64,000 nucleotides of DNA from Epiperipatus broadwayi (taxonomy: Eukaryota; Onychophora; Udeonychophora; Euonychophora; Peripatidae), in NCBI GenBank assembly GCA_028023455.1, contig JAQFVV010006550.1, positions 682,001 to 746,000 of the forward strand, read 5' to 3'. The first letter of the stretch is position 1. Each line of letters opens with the position of its first letter. Below, piece after piece: positions 24,465 through 36,022 of the stretch. The notes beneath the pieces are model-generated. The model saw only the letters and a program-made list of their open reading frames with translations, searched no databases and was not told where the DNA came from. Position numbers and translations under genes: made by a program.

Positions 24465-24688
24465 GGCTAAAAACCTTCAGCAGAAGTGCCTTAAAATGCT
24501 TATGTGACAGCCAATCAGCTATAATAATTTATTGTACATGGAACCCTTAATTCCAGAACACAAGAAAATGATGTGACCCTTATGTTCTGGCTTGTGTTCT
24601 TGAATTAAGAGTTCCATGTGCCATCATTATTATATCTGACTGCCTGTCACATAAGAATTTTAAGGTGCTTCTGTCAAAGGTTTTTAGC
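24465..24688. repeat. Palindrome inserted in the PLE endonuclease
   Basis: Ends GGCTAAAAACCTT and its complement AAAGGTTTTTAGC. Arms continue with AGAAGTGCCTTAAAAT, TTATGTGACAG and ACATGGAACCCTTAATTC towards a centre near 24,577. The two halves of the GIY-YIG domain lie either side, so it is an insertion. No ribozyme core seen. Confidence 0.8.
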
Positions 24689-24820
24689 ATTTCACATTAT
24701 TATTAGATCATCGGCTAGTGCTTGATAAATTTATATATTTAATTTTGTTTTGCATTTTCAACCCTTTTTAATAATAACAAGTGCTCTTCTGTTTTTTTTC
24801 CAATGTGCATCTCGACTCAC

Positions 24821-25348
24821 CTATATATCCACTGCCACACCTACATGTCCATTTGTAAATGATACAATTTTTATTTTCAATAATGTTTTATCTTTTGAGT
24901 TATTTATTAATTTATTTAATGTAGGTGGTGCATAACATGCAATGTCACATATACCTTTATAAATTTTCTTAATTAAACTTGCCTGTTGATTCGAAATATA
25001 TGGTATCGATATCCAAATTTTTTTATCAGAAGAATTAACATTATTATTAATATTATTTTTATATTTAGAATTAAAATTTGTAATAGTATAATAAACATAG
25101 TCATAACTATATCCAACATTTAACAATTCATTATAATAAATTTCAATATTTTTGTTTTTATGCAATGAATATTTACAAAGATTATCATTTCTAAATAAGA
25201 AGGAATTTAAACCTGCCATTTTATGTGACATTGGCACTTTTGATTTATATAGAATATATGCTCTTTTTGCTATTGGTTTAATAGTCATATAGTAATCCAG
25301 TTTATCTTTGTTTCTAGTTATCTTGAGATCTAAAAATTGAACACTCAT
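24821..25348 (-). pseudogene. PLE P1 RT thumb and start of GIY-YIG domain
   Basis: The 175-codon frame begins with SVQFLDLKITRN, the conserved FLDL segment following the RT catalytic block in PLEs, runs through an Asn/Lys-rich linker and reaches the endonuclease. A frameshift near 24,850 moves the CRCGSGYIGES motif into the next frame. The Tyr and Gly of GIY-YIG are present. Confidence 0.8.
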
Positions 25349-25369
25349 TGAATTTTCATCTGTTTTAAT

Positions 25370-25910
25370 CCATTTTAAGCCCTTTATATTATTTAATTAA
25401 TCAAACAACTTATTTGGCTTTCCACAAAATAAACATCATCAACATATCGATTGTCTAAAGTAATATCTTTCTGATAACATTCCTTTCTCAAAATATTTTC
25501 TTCATAAGTAGACATAACAAAATTACATATTTGGGCATCTGTATAAAGATCCATTGGCCAGCCATTACTCATTTTTTAAAGTTCATGCTTAAAAATCACA
25601 TAAATATTTTTATCAATAAAGTTTAATGTTTCAACAATAAATTTTATGATTTTAACATTATCATTTTTTAACTTTAATGCATTATCAATTATTTCAATAG
25701 AAGTCATTCTATCAATTGATCTGTACATTTCATTGACATCAAAGGTACAAATTACATCACAAATATTAATAACATTATTAATTTTCCCAATAAAATCAAA
25801 TGATGAACATATTGTATACATACCAAAACAAAGAATTTCCTGTGACATTTTCTCAATTAATCTACATGTTTCGTAATAAAATGTACCCCCAAAATCAATT
25901 ATTAATCATA
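25370..25910 (-). pseudogene. PLE P1 RT palm domain
   Basis: Frame 25,576-25,848 contains SFDFIGKINN and TFDVNEMYRSID (motif A with catalytic Asp). Downstream in a shifted frame RYVDDVYF (25,430-25,450) gives motif C with both aspartates. The pieces are in the right order and spacing for a PLE RT, but stops separate them. Confidence 0.8.
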
Positions 25911-26422
25911 ATGGTTCTTTTTCTTTATGCAATTTTATATTTGAAAATAATTTAGGAGATATTGCAGCCAAGGAATAAATCCTGTAATAAGTACAATTAT
26001 CAATTACACTATTTTTGACTTTTTTAAAAATGTTATTAATAAATTGAACACATGAACTTTTAATATTTATCTTATTAATCTTTATAAAATTAGAATATTC
26101 ATTTGACTAATGACTTTATTTTCATAATCAGATTTTAGTAATAGACACATTCTTAAACCTATGCACACAAGATTATTATCAAATGCAAATTTTTTTAAAT
26201 TTAAAAATTTGTACATTCCAATTACTATTTATTGTATGTTTGAAATTCTTTTATTTTACTTTTTTAACTAAATTGTTACCAACCTTTGAATCACATTTAA
26301 TTATGCCCAAGAAACTTTCAACAGCAGATTTCAATTCTAGAACACTATCTTTCCATTGACCAACAACATATTTATACCAAGATTTAAAATATATTTTTAT
26401 TAAAAATTGAGATCTACACCAG
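25911..26422 (-). pseudogene. PLE P1 N-terminal/finger region, heavily broken
   Basis: Short pieces such as LHKEKEP fit the finger block before motif A. Upstream frames lack conserved motifs. The frame 26,251-26,463 crosses into the neighbouring family A repeat, so its first ~14 residues are not PLE. Confidence 0.5.
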
Positions 26423-26573
26423 ACTAAAACATCACATGAACACCATTTCCTATGCTTACACAAGCTGTTAAAACACTAACAAACTCTTCATGCAGTTGAC
26501 CACCCAGTGCAAGCCATAGTAGTCAATGGATGCAAGAAAGTTTGTGCACAAAATCCTTATCTTGTACTAACTC

Positions 26574-26631
26574 ATTCAATATTTACAGATTAGTTTTTAG
26601 TTGTGGCTTTCATCAGTGAGGAGCCTTGGAT
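26574..26631 (-). ncRNA. Hammerhead core, family A (decayed)
   Basis: CTGATGA and the AAGCCACAA stem II start are intact. GAAAC has become AAAAC and the site GTC has become ATC. Confidence 0.5.
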
Positions 26632-26690
26632 CTGAAAGCACTACATTTATATCTGGGGGGGGATGCATTAGATTATCAAAATATAGGTGG

Positions 26691-26752
26691 GATCTAAAAC
26701 TCCTTACTGATGACAGCTACAAACTAGAAACTAGTCAGGCCATAGATATGGA
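26691..26752 (+). ncRNA. Hammerhead core, family A (core intact, stems weak)
   Basis: CTGATGA (26,707-26,713), GAAAC and the GTC site (26,733-26,735) are all present with the TA loop between, but stem II keeps only about two pairs and the stem I base next to the site no longer pairs. Confidence 0.55.
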
Positions 26753-26840
26753 ATTTATGCACAAACTTTGCATTCATTGATTATTAAGGCTTGCATTGGG
26801 TGATACTACTATTTGGAGAGTTTGTGCTATAAATATTTTT

Positions 26841-27721
26841 TATTAAATTGGATGGCACAGATTTAGTTAACTTAAATCTAAGCTTGCAAATTATTTATTA
26901 GTTTATGGATGTAATCAAAACTTTTTTATTTAATCAAACAAAAAAAATATTACCTAATGACATCTTTTTTTGAAGTTTAAAAAAAATCCTTAGATTATTT
27001 TAAAATCAAATACACATTTTTAAATAACTGAATTATATTTTTGGTTATTTAAGTATTTAAAAATAAGGATTATTTTCCCAGGGAACTAATTCATAGCCAA
27101 TTCTGCTATTCCTCGAAAAACGATGGATTATTAAATGTATCTCTCTAAAGGTTGATGGCCTTCATAACTTAGTAGTAGTGGGGTGCATTCTGGAGCCCAA
27201 ATCTCTTTCGATGATTAAACATTTTTATGAATTTGCGAAAACAACCTTTCAATAAATATTATTAAGAGTTGTTTATCTTTTGTTTTTATAATATAAATTT
27301 TACTAAATGCCTTTTATTATATGAAGACTATTAAGCTTAGTTTTATTAAAATCCTCAATTTTCAAAGTTTATTTTGAGTAAAAACTTTATTGCATTTTTG
27401 TTTTTCATAAGTAAAAATCGATATAACGATTATTTATAAAGAAATTTTGATAAAATATATTTCTTTAAACTTTTAATTTTTTTAAACCAAAACTGATACA
27501 TTTTGCATTTCTCGTATTAACATTTTTATGCATATTTTATATACAAAATTATTTTTTATTAACGTTCTCATCTACTCCATCTTGTAAAGTAATCCAAATT
27601 TTTTAAACCCCCTACTCCCACAGATTGGCTATTCATCATTTATAATTTTCCTACCTTCTGTATTTTATATTCTTTAACATGTAACACTTTTGTCATCAAA
27701 ATATATGTATATCTTAATATT
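26841..27721. other. Intergenic, no recognised feature
   Basis: AT-rich sequence without supported features. Confidence 0.5.
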
Positions 27722-28060
27722 AAACCATTAAACATCACATGATCACTTCTCTTTATGCTTACACAAACTGTTTATACAGAAGCTAAACTCTCCATACAGT
27801 AGTGCCACTCAGTACTAGCCAGAGTAATCAATGAATGCAGGAAGGTTGTATTGCCAACTCATCCAATATCACCAGACAGATTTCTAGCTTGTGGCTTTCA
27901 TCAGTAAGGATCCTTGGATCTGAGAGCACTGCACCTAGATCTTAGGATCTAATACAATTTTCCAACAGCCACCTTTTACTTTATTATCTAACTATAAAGC
28001 TTTGAGTCCAAAATAAAAACTCAATAATATTTTCACTTCAAGCTCATTAGTTTATATAAT
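27722..28060 (-). repeat. Family A monomer, copy 3
   Basis: A full single monomer. Read on the minus strand it starts with a TATATAA-containing end at about 28,057, has ATTAGATCCTAAGATCTAGG, the ribozyme, GGATGAGTTGG, TGATTACTCTGG and ACAGTATGGAGAGTTTAG, and ends with GTGATCATGTGATGTTTAA. Length about 335 bp. It defines the unit from which the palindromes are built. A second fragment of the family lies at 28,150-28,250. Confidence 0.75.
27861..27919 (-). ncRNA. Hammerhead ribozyme, family A (core intact)
   Basis: Minus strand: outer stem I ATCCAA/TTGGAT (6 bp), inner stem I mainly G-U and A-U pairs, CTGATGA (27,898-27,904), stem II AGC CACAA GCT with an opposed A and A at its base, GAAAT (27,880-27,884), a two-nucleotide loop and GTC (27,875-27,877) with predicted cleavage between 27,874 and 27,875. 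Stem III has only two pairs, as in retroelement hammerheads. Activity is untested; the A-A at positions 10.1/11.1 is unusual. Confidence 0.7.
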
Positions 28061-28149
28061 CATAGAGATCTAATTCAATTCAGCATTTATGCATTTTGGT
28101 GTCTTTGGTTTTTTAATAACCATAGTCAGCATAATCCTATTGGGCAGAA

Positions 28150-28250
28150 TTGGTATTAAAGTACTAAAAATCACATGATCACCATTCTTTATGCTTACAC
28201 AAAGCTGTTTGCCCTGAATGGCACTACTGTATGAAGAGTTTAGTCTCTGC
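28150..28250. repeat. Family A terminal fragment
   Basis: ACTAAAAATCACATGATCACC end followed by an inverted GGCACTACTGTATGAAGAG segment; the interior including the ribozyme is missing. Confidence 0.65.
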
Positions 28251-28269
28251 ATATACATCTTAATATAAT

Positions 28270-29420
28270 TTTCAACCATTATTGATCACTGTAAGTTAAA
28301 AGTTCTATATCTTTATAGCATACTTTATTAATTCATCCATCTATTTCACATGTGATATCTTATTTCAGTTTTTTACAATCTCTTGGTATTCAATTGAAAG
28401 CTTGAACTATTAAGTCATTTTCACCACTTTTAGAAAAATGTCCATTCTAATTCCATTTCAGTCTTAATTTTTTCACTGACTTTAATGATATTTATTTGGA
28501 CTTTCTCTTAAGTACTTCACATTATATTTCTTCTTGATACTATCAACATAATCTGTTCATATATCTTTTTATACTTCTTATAGTCTGAAGCTTCCATATT
28601 GCTTCTCATTTAAGTGTCCATATGTTTAAAATGCACATATGTTAGAACTAGTATAAAATACATCTATTTTTTTTTTCAAACACATAGGCAATCCCTTTTA
28701 ATGTTAAATTATTTTTTCCCCAATAGAAGTTCATCTAAGCTTAATTATATGATTAATTTCATCCATTGTGCTTCTATCTATATTAACAATAGGATTAAAT
28801 ATTTATGCTTGTTAACTTCTAATTCATGGATTATCAATACTTCTGCTTTTTTTTGCAGAAAATCCAATGAACATTATTCTTATTGCATTTATCTTTTGTA
28901 TTACTTTCATGAAATACCAATCTATTATTTGCAAAAAAATCCTTATCATATCAAAATGTAGATGATTTAAGTAATTTCTATATCTTTTCATTCTTTCAGC
29001 TTTTCATTTTAATCCATGAAGTAGAACTGCTATAAACATTTTGATAATATGGACATAAGTGTGAGATGCCCTTATCCATATTAATTTTTTTAGTGTTATC
29101 CAATAATTTAATTATTTGTGTTGCATTCTGGTAAAGATTCTTTACAAGGTGATACTATTCCTGGTTTATACTTATGGTCCAAAGTGTTACTTATTGGGAA
29201 AAGTTTACAGAATCAAATGCCTTTTTATAATCTATAAATCTGAAGCATAATGACAACTCATATTTATTAGTCCTGTCTATAACTTTTCTCAATATTTGCA
29301 TATATTTATGTTCAGCTTGTTTCTTTAATTGGTTGTAGATCAAACTCATGTCACATAGACTTTGTGAAGATTAAATGGTTTATTGGGTTTGTTCAAAATT
29401 TTCTAGCATATTTCACTAAT
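28270..29420 (-). mobile_element. RTE-like LINE, heavily decayed
   Basis: Minus strand reads RFIDYKKAFDSV (RT motif A, near 29,200-29,250). Further downstream are remains matching the section after motif C and then EIVKNXNKI/WMN-type pieces like the RTE tail at 22,976. Many stops and small indels. The 3' end is near 28,270 (TTTTCAACCATTATTGATC, the same position as TTTTCGACCATTATCAATC in the other copy). Clade call rests on that shared tail. Confidence 0.6.
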
Positions 29421-29787
29421 TTATAACATCCAAAGGCAATTCTCTCTATCTATTCCAGAAGCATCTACTGTAAATTTTAAGAATCCATGGATATCAGATA
29501 GTAGAGCATTACAGTAGATTGCTATACATTAGGGTCAAGAGAATTACTTTGGGAAACATGTGTACTATAAACAATCAAATTTCAATGTTAAAATTTGTCC
29601 ATAATGTTGCCTTCTATATATAAAATTAAAAATAATCAATATAACTAACTATAAAAAAATATTTAATACATCAAACTTACCTTCATTCCTTAATGGAACC
29701 TTTTCAAGCATATATAAGTATTTATAAAATCATGTGATATTATTATTAGTAATTTGCAGTATATGTAAAAGTCTTACTACATTATGG

Positions 29788-29794
29788 CATAAGA

Positions 29795-29842
<48 letters not shown>

Positions 29843-29875
29843 GACATATTTATATATCATTACAATATATATATA
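29788..29875. repeat. (TA)n-rich microsatellite
   Basis: Two TA runs separated by ACATA and AATGACATATTTA. Confidence 0.9.
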
Positions 29876-30685
29876 GTTTTTAATATAATTAAACATTGCT
29901 GATATGGGTATTATAAAGTCAGTTAAATTCTAAATATGAATATGGTACATTTATACTTTATGAGGTACTTTAATGTATTAAAATATAAATAATTTCATGA
30001 ATGGGTTTGATTATATCTGATGTTTTTTAGAATAGTGACAATTTATTTGTGAATGAAGTAACTGTATTTGACGTAAATGAAATTATCCACAGAATAGTCA
30101 ATTGTATTTCAAAATTATGGCATCTTATTAATTACAAAATATTTCTGCTTTTATATGTAATATGAACATGTAGTTTTAGTAAATATAAGACTTAATTTAA
30201 TATTAAGATATAAATAATGCTAAGAATTTGAATAATTTTTTATTCACACAGTATGTACAAGTGAAAAGGTGATTGTTTCTCATGCCAAATTGACCAGAGG
30301 AACAATTTCTGAATCTATAAATATGTTACATAATTTGGATAGTTGACACAAAATTTTAAACCATTAGCATGTTTGAATTATGGGTTATAACATTGACAGT
30401 TTGTTTCACTTTTTAACTCATCATAGAATTATGTACTAATGTTGAATTTTATTTAACCTCAATGTCTACAGGTGGTATATTCTACTGCTATCCATATTCC
30501 AATGCTATAATTTTATATCTTTTAAAATTCAATAGGGGTTTATATCTGTCTCTTCCTAAGTATGTATCTATTTTACATAAGTCAAATGAATTTGAAATTA
30601 GATAACATAGTTTAAATTGTATTCCATCTTTATAGAAACAGTGGTATCTGATACCAAATGTAGTCTAAACAGTTATATTTTTTCA
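29876..30685. other. Intergenic, no recognised feature
   Basis: AT-rich sequence without supported features. Confidence 0.5.
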
Positions 30686-31005
30686 TTTTTTTAAATGACC
30701 ACTTTTTAAATTCGTTTTATTATAACTAATGGCAACAATAATAAAAATCAAATTTATTTCATTATAATAACTGATTATAAGAAACAAATATGTTGAACAC
30801 TGTTAAATAAAAGTAATTTTCTTTTTTAATTTTTGTGATTTTATGTATATTTTTTAAATGACCACTTTTTGTTACATTTTATTCTAACTAATACCAACAA
30901 TAATAAACAGCAAATTTATTTCATTATTATAACTGGTTGCATGAAATAATCTTGTTAAATAAAAGTAATTTTCTTCCTTCATTTTTGTCATTTTATGGCT
31001 ATATT
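30686..31005 (+). repeat. Two tandem ~160-bp units
   Basis: TTTTTTAAATGACCACTTTTT at 30,686 and 30,849 starts two units that share AACAATAATAAA, AAATTTATTTCATTAT and TGTTAAATAAAAGTAATTTTCTT. Diverged tandem duplication, class unknown. Confidence 0.7.
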
Positions 31006-32480
31006 ATTTAAAATTTTTATATACAGATTTTAAAATGTGTTATAAATAATGTATATAATATAAAATCAAATTTGAAATTGGATTTATGTAAAACAAATAC
31101 TTTTTTTGAGTGGTAGGAGATACATCAAGTAATATTTATATAACTAATTGATATTGTAGCTGTTGCAGGTTAAATTTAAAAAAATGATACTGAAGCATTT
31201 AAAATAATTCAAACTATATATCGCAATAAATCCAAGATCACAAGAATGTTAGTTTGCAAAATATTTTGCTGGTAGGAAGAACAAGGAAGATGATGTCCAA
31301 AGATATGAAATACCCTGACACATTTTATATTGAAATTCATTATCTAAATATACTAGTGATCTAAAATTTTTGTTATGAATAGCTAAACTATGTCACTAAA
31401 TAACACATGCATTAATGCAGATGTATCTACTGCAGGATAAAGTCACCACACTTTACAATGGCCTGGCATTATAATTTAAGCTGATTTTTATTGTTTTCCT
31501 TTAGAACATAATATGGTTAACTGTAAAGCATATACCAGAAACAAGGCTCCCAAGTCCATGAGAATCTAAGAATGTTACTTGACCTAGATGTGAACTTTGG
31601 TCATATGATGTAATATACATAAATGGTACAGTTAGGTCATATGACAGCAATGCCATTTTAATTAATAAATGTGAAATATTTATTAATTTTGCTCTAGTAT
31701 ATACCACATTGGTATTAAGTATGAATATTGGTAGTTGATCCAGTAAGATCAGTTTTAGGAAGTTATTACTTTTTCTTTCACTTCTTCCTGCCATTATCTC
31801 TATTTATTATATCTTTATATCTTGAACTAGAGCCTATCTTCTATTATATCTGCAAAATAACTATTTGTTAAGAAATCATTTGAATTTTTGTTATTATACA
31901 TTTATTTCTTTATTTGATTAGTATATGTTATTGCATCATGTTATGATCCTACTTTGTGTTTTTTATGTGTAGATTTGATTTTTTATCTTTTAATTTTTAC
32001 CCACTCGTGCAATGACTATATATTTCTAGCTATCATGTTTTTATAAATTACTGTTAATGAGACTTGAACTCTAAGAGTCTAGTTTTTTTTTCCAATTTTT
32101 TTGATTATTAGTTTATAATGTGTGTAACATTGTCTTTCAAAATTGAAGTATCTTATATGTAAAATTCATATTTTCTCAGTTGTCTGATTGGTGAATGTAT
32201 GAATGTTTGTCCAATGTCATGTGTTAAATTCACAAACACTATGTTTATGTGAAGAAAGTAATTTTGTCATTAATAAAAAACACTGGGAAAAAATCAGTAC
32301 ATGTGATTTTATCTACAGAAATATAGTACATAGTATATCTTTCATGGGAAAGGTTCCTAGCCAGCTGCAGAAACAGGCACAAATGTCAATTTGTAATTTA
32401 GCATTAAGATGCTCTATGCTTTCATGATCTGTCAGTCTCCAAATATAGTTTACATGAATGGCATTCTTCACAATATTTAA
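31006..32480. other. Intergenic; contains a fragment of a dispersed repeat
   Basis: 31,320-31,440 resembles 34,435-34,545 (CACATTTTATATTG...ATAACACATGCATTAA). A 97-codon minus-strand frame at 31,501-31,794 has no family features and I do not call it a gene. Confidence 0.45.
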
Positions 32481-32629
32481 TAAAAACATATTTACATTAA
32501 ATCTTAAAAAAAGTATTAAAACAACAAATTAAGAAAAATATTACCAATATTATGTTTAATAAAAAACATTACAAAAATTTTATGGGCTCAAAGACCGGTG
32601 TTTTTTGTTTTCAATATTAATAAACAGGA

Positions 32630-33690
32630 ATTATTGATAAAGCTAAAAAAACTATTATGATTAGTAATGATGCTGTTGAAAAAATGGAAAAAAAAATTAT
32701 ATTCAGAGGGTTAACATATGGTAATGATGCATTATATATTAGTAAAAAGATATTAGATTACTTAGAAAAAGCTCAAAGGGAAGTAGGAAGACATGCATTG
32801 GATGCAAAAGTATGGACAGCAAGGGAGGCAATTCAAGGAGAAATGGGATGGTCAAGTTTTCATATGAGAGATGCAAAAAGTAAAATGAAAATGTTTGGTA
32901 GATTGCAGTTTATGGATAATAGAAGAATAGCTAAAATAGTATTTAATTGGGTTATGAGTAAAGGGCAGGTAAAAGGGCAGGTAACAAAATGGGAGAGAAA
33001 GGTAATGCAGTATGCAAAAGATTTGGATAAAGAATTTATATCAATATATTTGTACAAAAGATGGGATGATTCTGTTAAGAGGATTATTGAGTGTTATAGT
33101 AGTAAGGAATGGGATAAAAGAATAAATTTATTAATAAAGACTAGGGAGTTAGAGAGATGGAAAAATAGTATGGAGAGTAAAAAGAGTTTAAATATATATA
33201 GAAATAAACAGACTATTAGGTGTGAGTTAATATATGATAATAGTAAGGAAAGTAGTTTATTGTTTAAGGCTCGAATGGGATCTTTAACTACAAAAGAATA
33301 TACATGTAAATGGAAAAATATAAGTGATTTATTTTGTAAATTATGTAAGGCAGGAATAGAAAATATTAGGCATTTGTTAATTGAATGTAAATGTTTGAAA
33401 ACAGAAAGGGTACATATACTAAAGTTGTGGAAAAATAAATATGAAAAGAGTGATTATACAGAAAGTGAATTATTGGTTTTTATGCTGGGTTTGGGAAAAG
33501 ATAAGGGGGATTTAGATATAAAGGTTATAGAGTTGACAAAGATTATGTTGTGGAAATGGGATAGAGCAAATTATGGGTAAATTTAGAGTGAGGAATGTAA
33601 AATAAAGTGGCTAACAGGTTTATCTGGGCATAATTGCTGAGATATTCTAGACTTCGTTTAAGGAGAAGCCATAATACATCACATCACATT
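32630..33690 (+). mobile_element. 5'-truncated Nimb/CR1-like LINE
   Basis: The element consists of one open frame (32,657-33,580) and a ~110-bp 3' UTR ending in a short ACATC-type repeat (about 33,675-33,690). The RT catalytic core is absent, as expected of 5' truncation. Sequences at 32,480-32,630 and 33,790-33,900 are similar to each other, so the insertion lies in a locally duplicated region. Confidence 0.75.
32657..33580 (+). pseudogene. LINE ORF2 C-terminal fragment with zinc finger
   Basis: 307 codons from an ATG that is not the original start. Residues about 35-65 hold LEKAQREVGRHALDAK and EAIQGEMGWSSF, matching the conserved LE-x-x-Q...GR-x-x-LG-A...EA-x-x-GE-x-GWSSF segment downstream of the RT core in Nimb/CR1-like LINEs. 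Residues about 205-245 hold LLFKARMGSLT, then CKLC...HLLIEC, a CCHC finger also typical of the C-terminus. No internal stop, so fairly recent. Function in the full element would be RNA binding and target-primed reverse transcription. The catalytic part is missing here. Confidence 0.8.
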
Positions 33691-34878
33691 ACTATAATGC
33701 TCTCATATACAACAGTTATATTTAAAAATGTAAATTTTAATGTAGCTTTATTAAACATTGGAAATTTATTTATATAATATTAAAATGTTTTGTTTAATTT
33801 ACATTAAATCTTTAAAAAAAGTTTGTTAAAGCAATCAATTATTCTAAAATCTTTGGGGCAAAAGCCCTGAGTTTTTGTATTCAACTATTTTCACATTTAA
33901 ATTATTTTGCTTAATTTACATTAAATCTTAAAAAAATATGTTAAAGTGACTCATTTATAAAAATGCACAACCTGTACATGGTTGGGTACATATGGTATAT
34001 TTATTATATGAAATAATTCACAGTTATTGTACTTTAGTAAAAGTGCATAGGTTTAAATCCTTTGACATCATTGCTTTTGAAATTATGTTTTAACTGTTTC
34101 TATGGTAATTAGCCATTTATTTTGTTTCATATCAAGATGGCACTTTTGCGTTGGATTGGCTTACAGGTACACACAAAAATTTAAGATCTTAGAATATCTG
34201 AATCTTGAGTTAAAACATGACAAGTGACAGCAAATTTGTACCTTTGCACATAGGTGTCAGTATTTTTCTATTCATCATGACATTTTAAAAACATTTGAAA
34301 ACATTTGTGCTCAATACTTCATTATCATATAGAGTTTGACTCATGTGAAATGTGCCAGTAGCAGTTCTGACCACTTCAAAAACAAAATTTAATGTCAGCT
34401 CTTTAATTCATCATGGATTTTAAGGTGCACAACACACTATCACATTTTTATATTGCAATTTATGATCCAGACAAATTAATGTTTTAAAATTTTTGTGGAT
34501 AATAGGTAAACAACATGACATATAACACATGCATTAACTAACTGATGGGGTTACTAGAATCTTGGATAGAAATGCGGTATTTACACAGGTATATATAAAA
34601 TTGGAAGTGTGCTTTCTTTACATCTTTTTAATGCATATAATTTACAACTTTGTTTTTAACAAATTTTAGTGTACTATGTAAAAATGATTGTCAATTGATG
34701 CTTTTGATAAGGAGCAAATTGTTTTTCTCTGTATTCATTTTCTTAATTCTTATGCTATTTCAATGTGACATGTTACAATACATTTAACTGATATAAAAAG
34801 ATAGATACTATATTTTATCTAATAAGTGAAATAATGCTTAAAGCTAAAGGGGATAGTATGTAACCATCCGAAACCAAT
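33691..34878. repeat. Intergenic with dispersed repeat family I (34,100-34,545)
   Basis: 34,160-34,440 contains segments (AATTTAAGATCTTAGAATAT, TGTGCCAGTAGCAGT, AAACAAAATTTAATGTCA) found in reverse complement at 51,590-51,780 and 56,090-56,190. No ORF. Class unknown. Confidence 0.5.
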
Positions 34879-35108
34879 TAACACCTAAACATGCCAACAT
34901 AGATAGTAATCAATATTTCTCACTGTTGTCAAGGCAACCTCTCTTCTTTTAATAGCAAGAGTGAATCAATATTTCACTGTTGTCAAGGCAACCTTTCTCC
35001 TTTTAATAACAAAAGTGGATTTCCACTCTTGCTATTAAAGGGAGAGAGATTGCCTTGACAACAGTGAGAAATATTGATTATTATCTATGTTGGCATGTTT
35101 AGGTGTTG
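34879..35108. repeat. Foldback family H palindrome
   Basis: Ends AACACCTAAACATGCCAACAT and its complement; arms contain AATATTTCTCACTGTTGTCA and GGCAACC..CTCTT. The left arm holds a partial tandem copy of itself (ATTTCACTGTTGTCAAGGCAACC twice). The centre is near 35,022 (AAAGTGGATTTCCACTCTT). No ribozyme core. Confidence 0.85.
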
Positions 35109-35477
35109 GTAAAAGATATAGCTAAATTGAGTTTTAAGTAATATTGCTTTTTTTTCTGTTTCCTTCATCAGTTTCTTTAATCTGACTGATAATTGATATA
35201 TCTGAATACATTCATGGCTTTGTTTTACAAAAGTTTAAATGTTATTTTGCATTACTTTATGGTTTAGAGTTGCTCTTATTCAGTTCATTATATATGATTT
35301 GAGTTTTTTTTTTAATTCCATGTTAAAATACTTTTACTGTGTTTAATAATGTCTTTCTTTAACAATTTATTTTTTATATTCATTTTTAATTTTCAATTAC
35401 TTACTTTATTTCTGAAGATATGTAGAATAAAAATACAATAAATACATGAGGTGATTTATATTTGGGATTATTTCCAT
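35109..35477. other. Intergenic, no recognised feature
   Basis: T-rich, nothing supported. Confidence 0.5.
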
Positions 35478-36022
35478 AATCTAATGTAAGTATTGAATGT
35501 CTTTAGAAAAAAATAACTTTATTTAAATATTCCAAATATATTCAACTATTAATAATAGCCCACAGGGTAGTATATGTACAATGCTTTAAAAATATGATTT
35601 TTGCCTTTCTTCAGGTATTGCTGGACTGACCACTAACAAAACTAGCATGGGAATTGAATCTGGAACTTTAAATTTTTGAACACTGGATCTTGGTCAGAGT
35701 TGTTACCTTAAAAGTCAGTATTCAAAAATCTAAGGGTCCCAGATTTGATTCCCATACTAGTACTGTCACTGGTCAGGCCAACATCAGTTGATTAAAATAT
35801 TACTGTAAAATTCAGTATTCAAGAATCTAAGACTCCAGGTCCAATTTCCATGCTAGTATTGTCATTGGTCAGACCAGCAACACACGAAGAAGAGGGGGGA
35901 ACTAATACTTCTTGAAACATTGTGAATATATTAACCTGCATGCTATTATTAACAGTTTAATGTATTTGGAATATTTATTAAAGTTAAATTTTTCTAGAGA
36001 CATTCAATACTTATATTAGACA
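35478..36022. repeat. Foldback family G
   Basis: Outer arms (35,478-35,560 and 35,935-36,022) are inverted copies sharing AAGTATTGAATGTCT, ATATTCCAAATA and AATAATAGC. Inner arms (35,618-35,690 and 35,815-35,882) share ATTGCTGG, ACTAGCATGGGAATT and TCCAG; an extra copy in the right-hand orientation lies at 35,715-35,795. The GATTTGATTCCCAT segment resembles a B-box. About 545 bp. Confidence 0.75.

Larger units (their letters stand above)
24110..26422 (-). mobile_element. Penelope-like element P1 (RT plus GIY-YIG), decayed
   Basis: On the minus strand the order is RT fingers, motif A (TFDVNEMYRS near 25,706-25,745), motif C (YVDD, 25,435-25,446), thumb with FLDLKI (near 25,330), then a GIY-YIG endonuclease (CRCGSGYIG near 24,820-24,850; NNNKRKIKE tail near 24,320). 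This is the hallmark order of Penelope-like elements, whose RT is fused to a C-terminal GIY-YIG nuclease. Several frameshifts and stops inactivate it. A palindrome (24,465-24,688) interrupts the endonuclease. The 3' untranslated part at about 24,110-24,180 matches the arms of P3. A family A ribozyme palindrome begins right at the 5' boundary. Confidence 0.85.
26423..26840. repeat. Family A ribozyme palindrome, copy 2
   Basis: Inverted monomers with the ACTAAAACATCACATGAACACC end at the left and a GGAGAGTTTGTG segment at the right. Both arms carry a hammerhead core. The left end abuts the 5' side of the PLE P1 coding remains. Confidence 0.8.

Noticed and set aside
28614-28961. 115-codon plus-strand ORF
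   Set aside because: Lies antisense to a decayed RTE LINE and has low-complexity composition.
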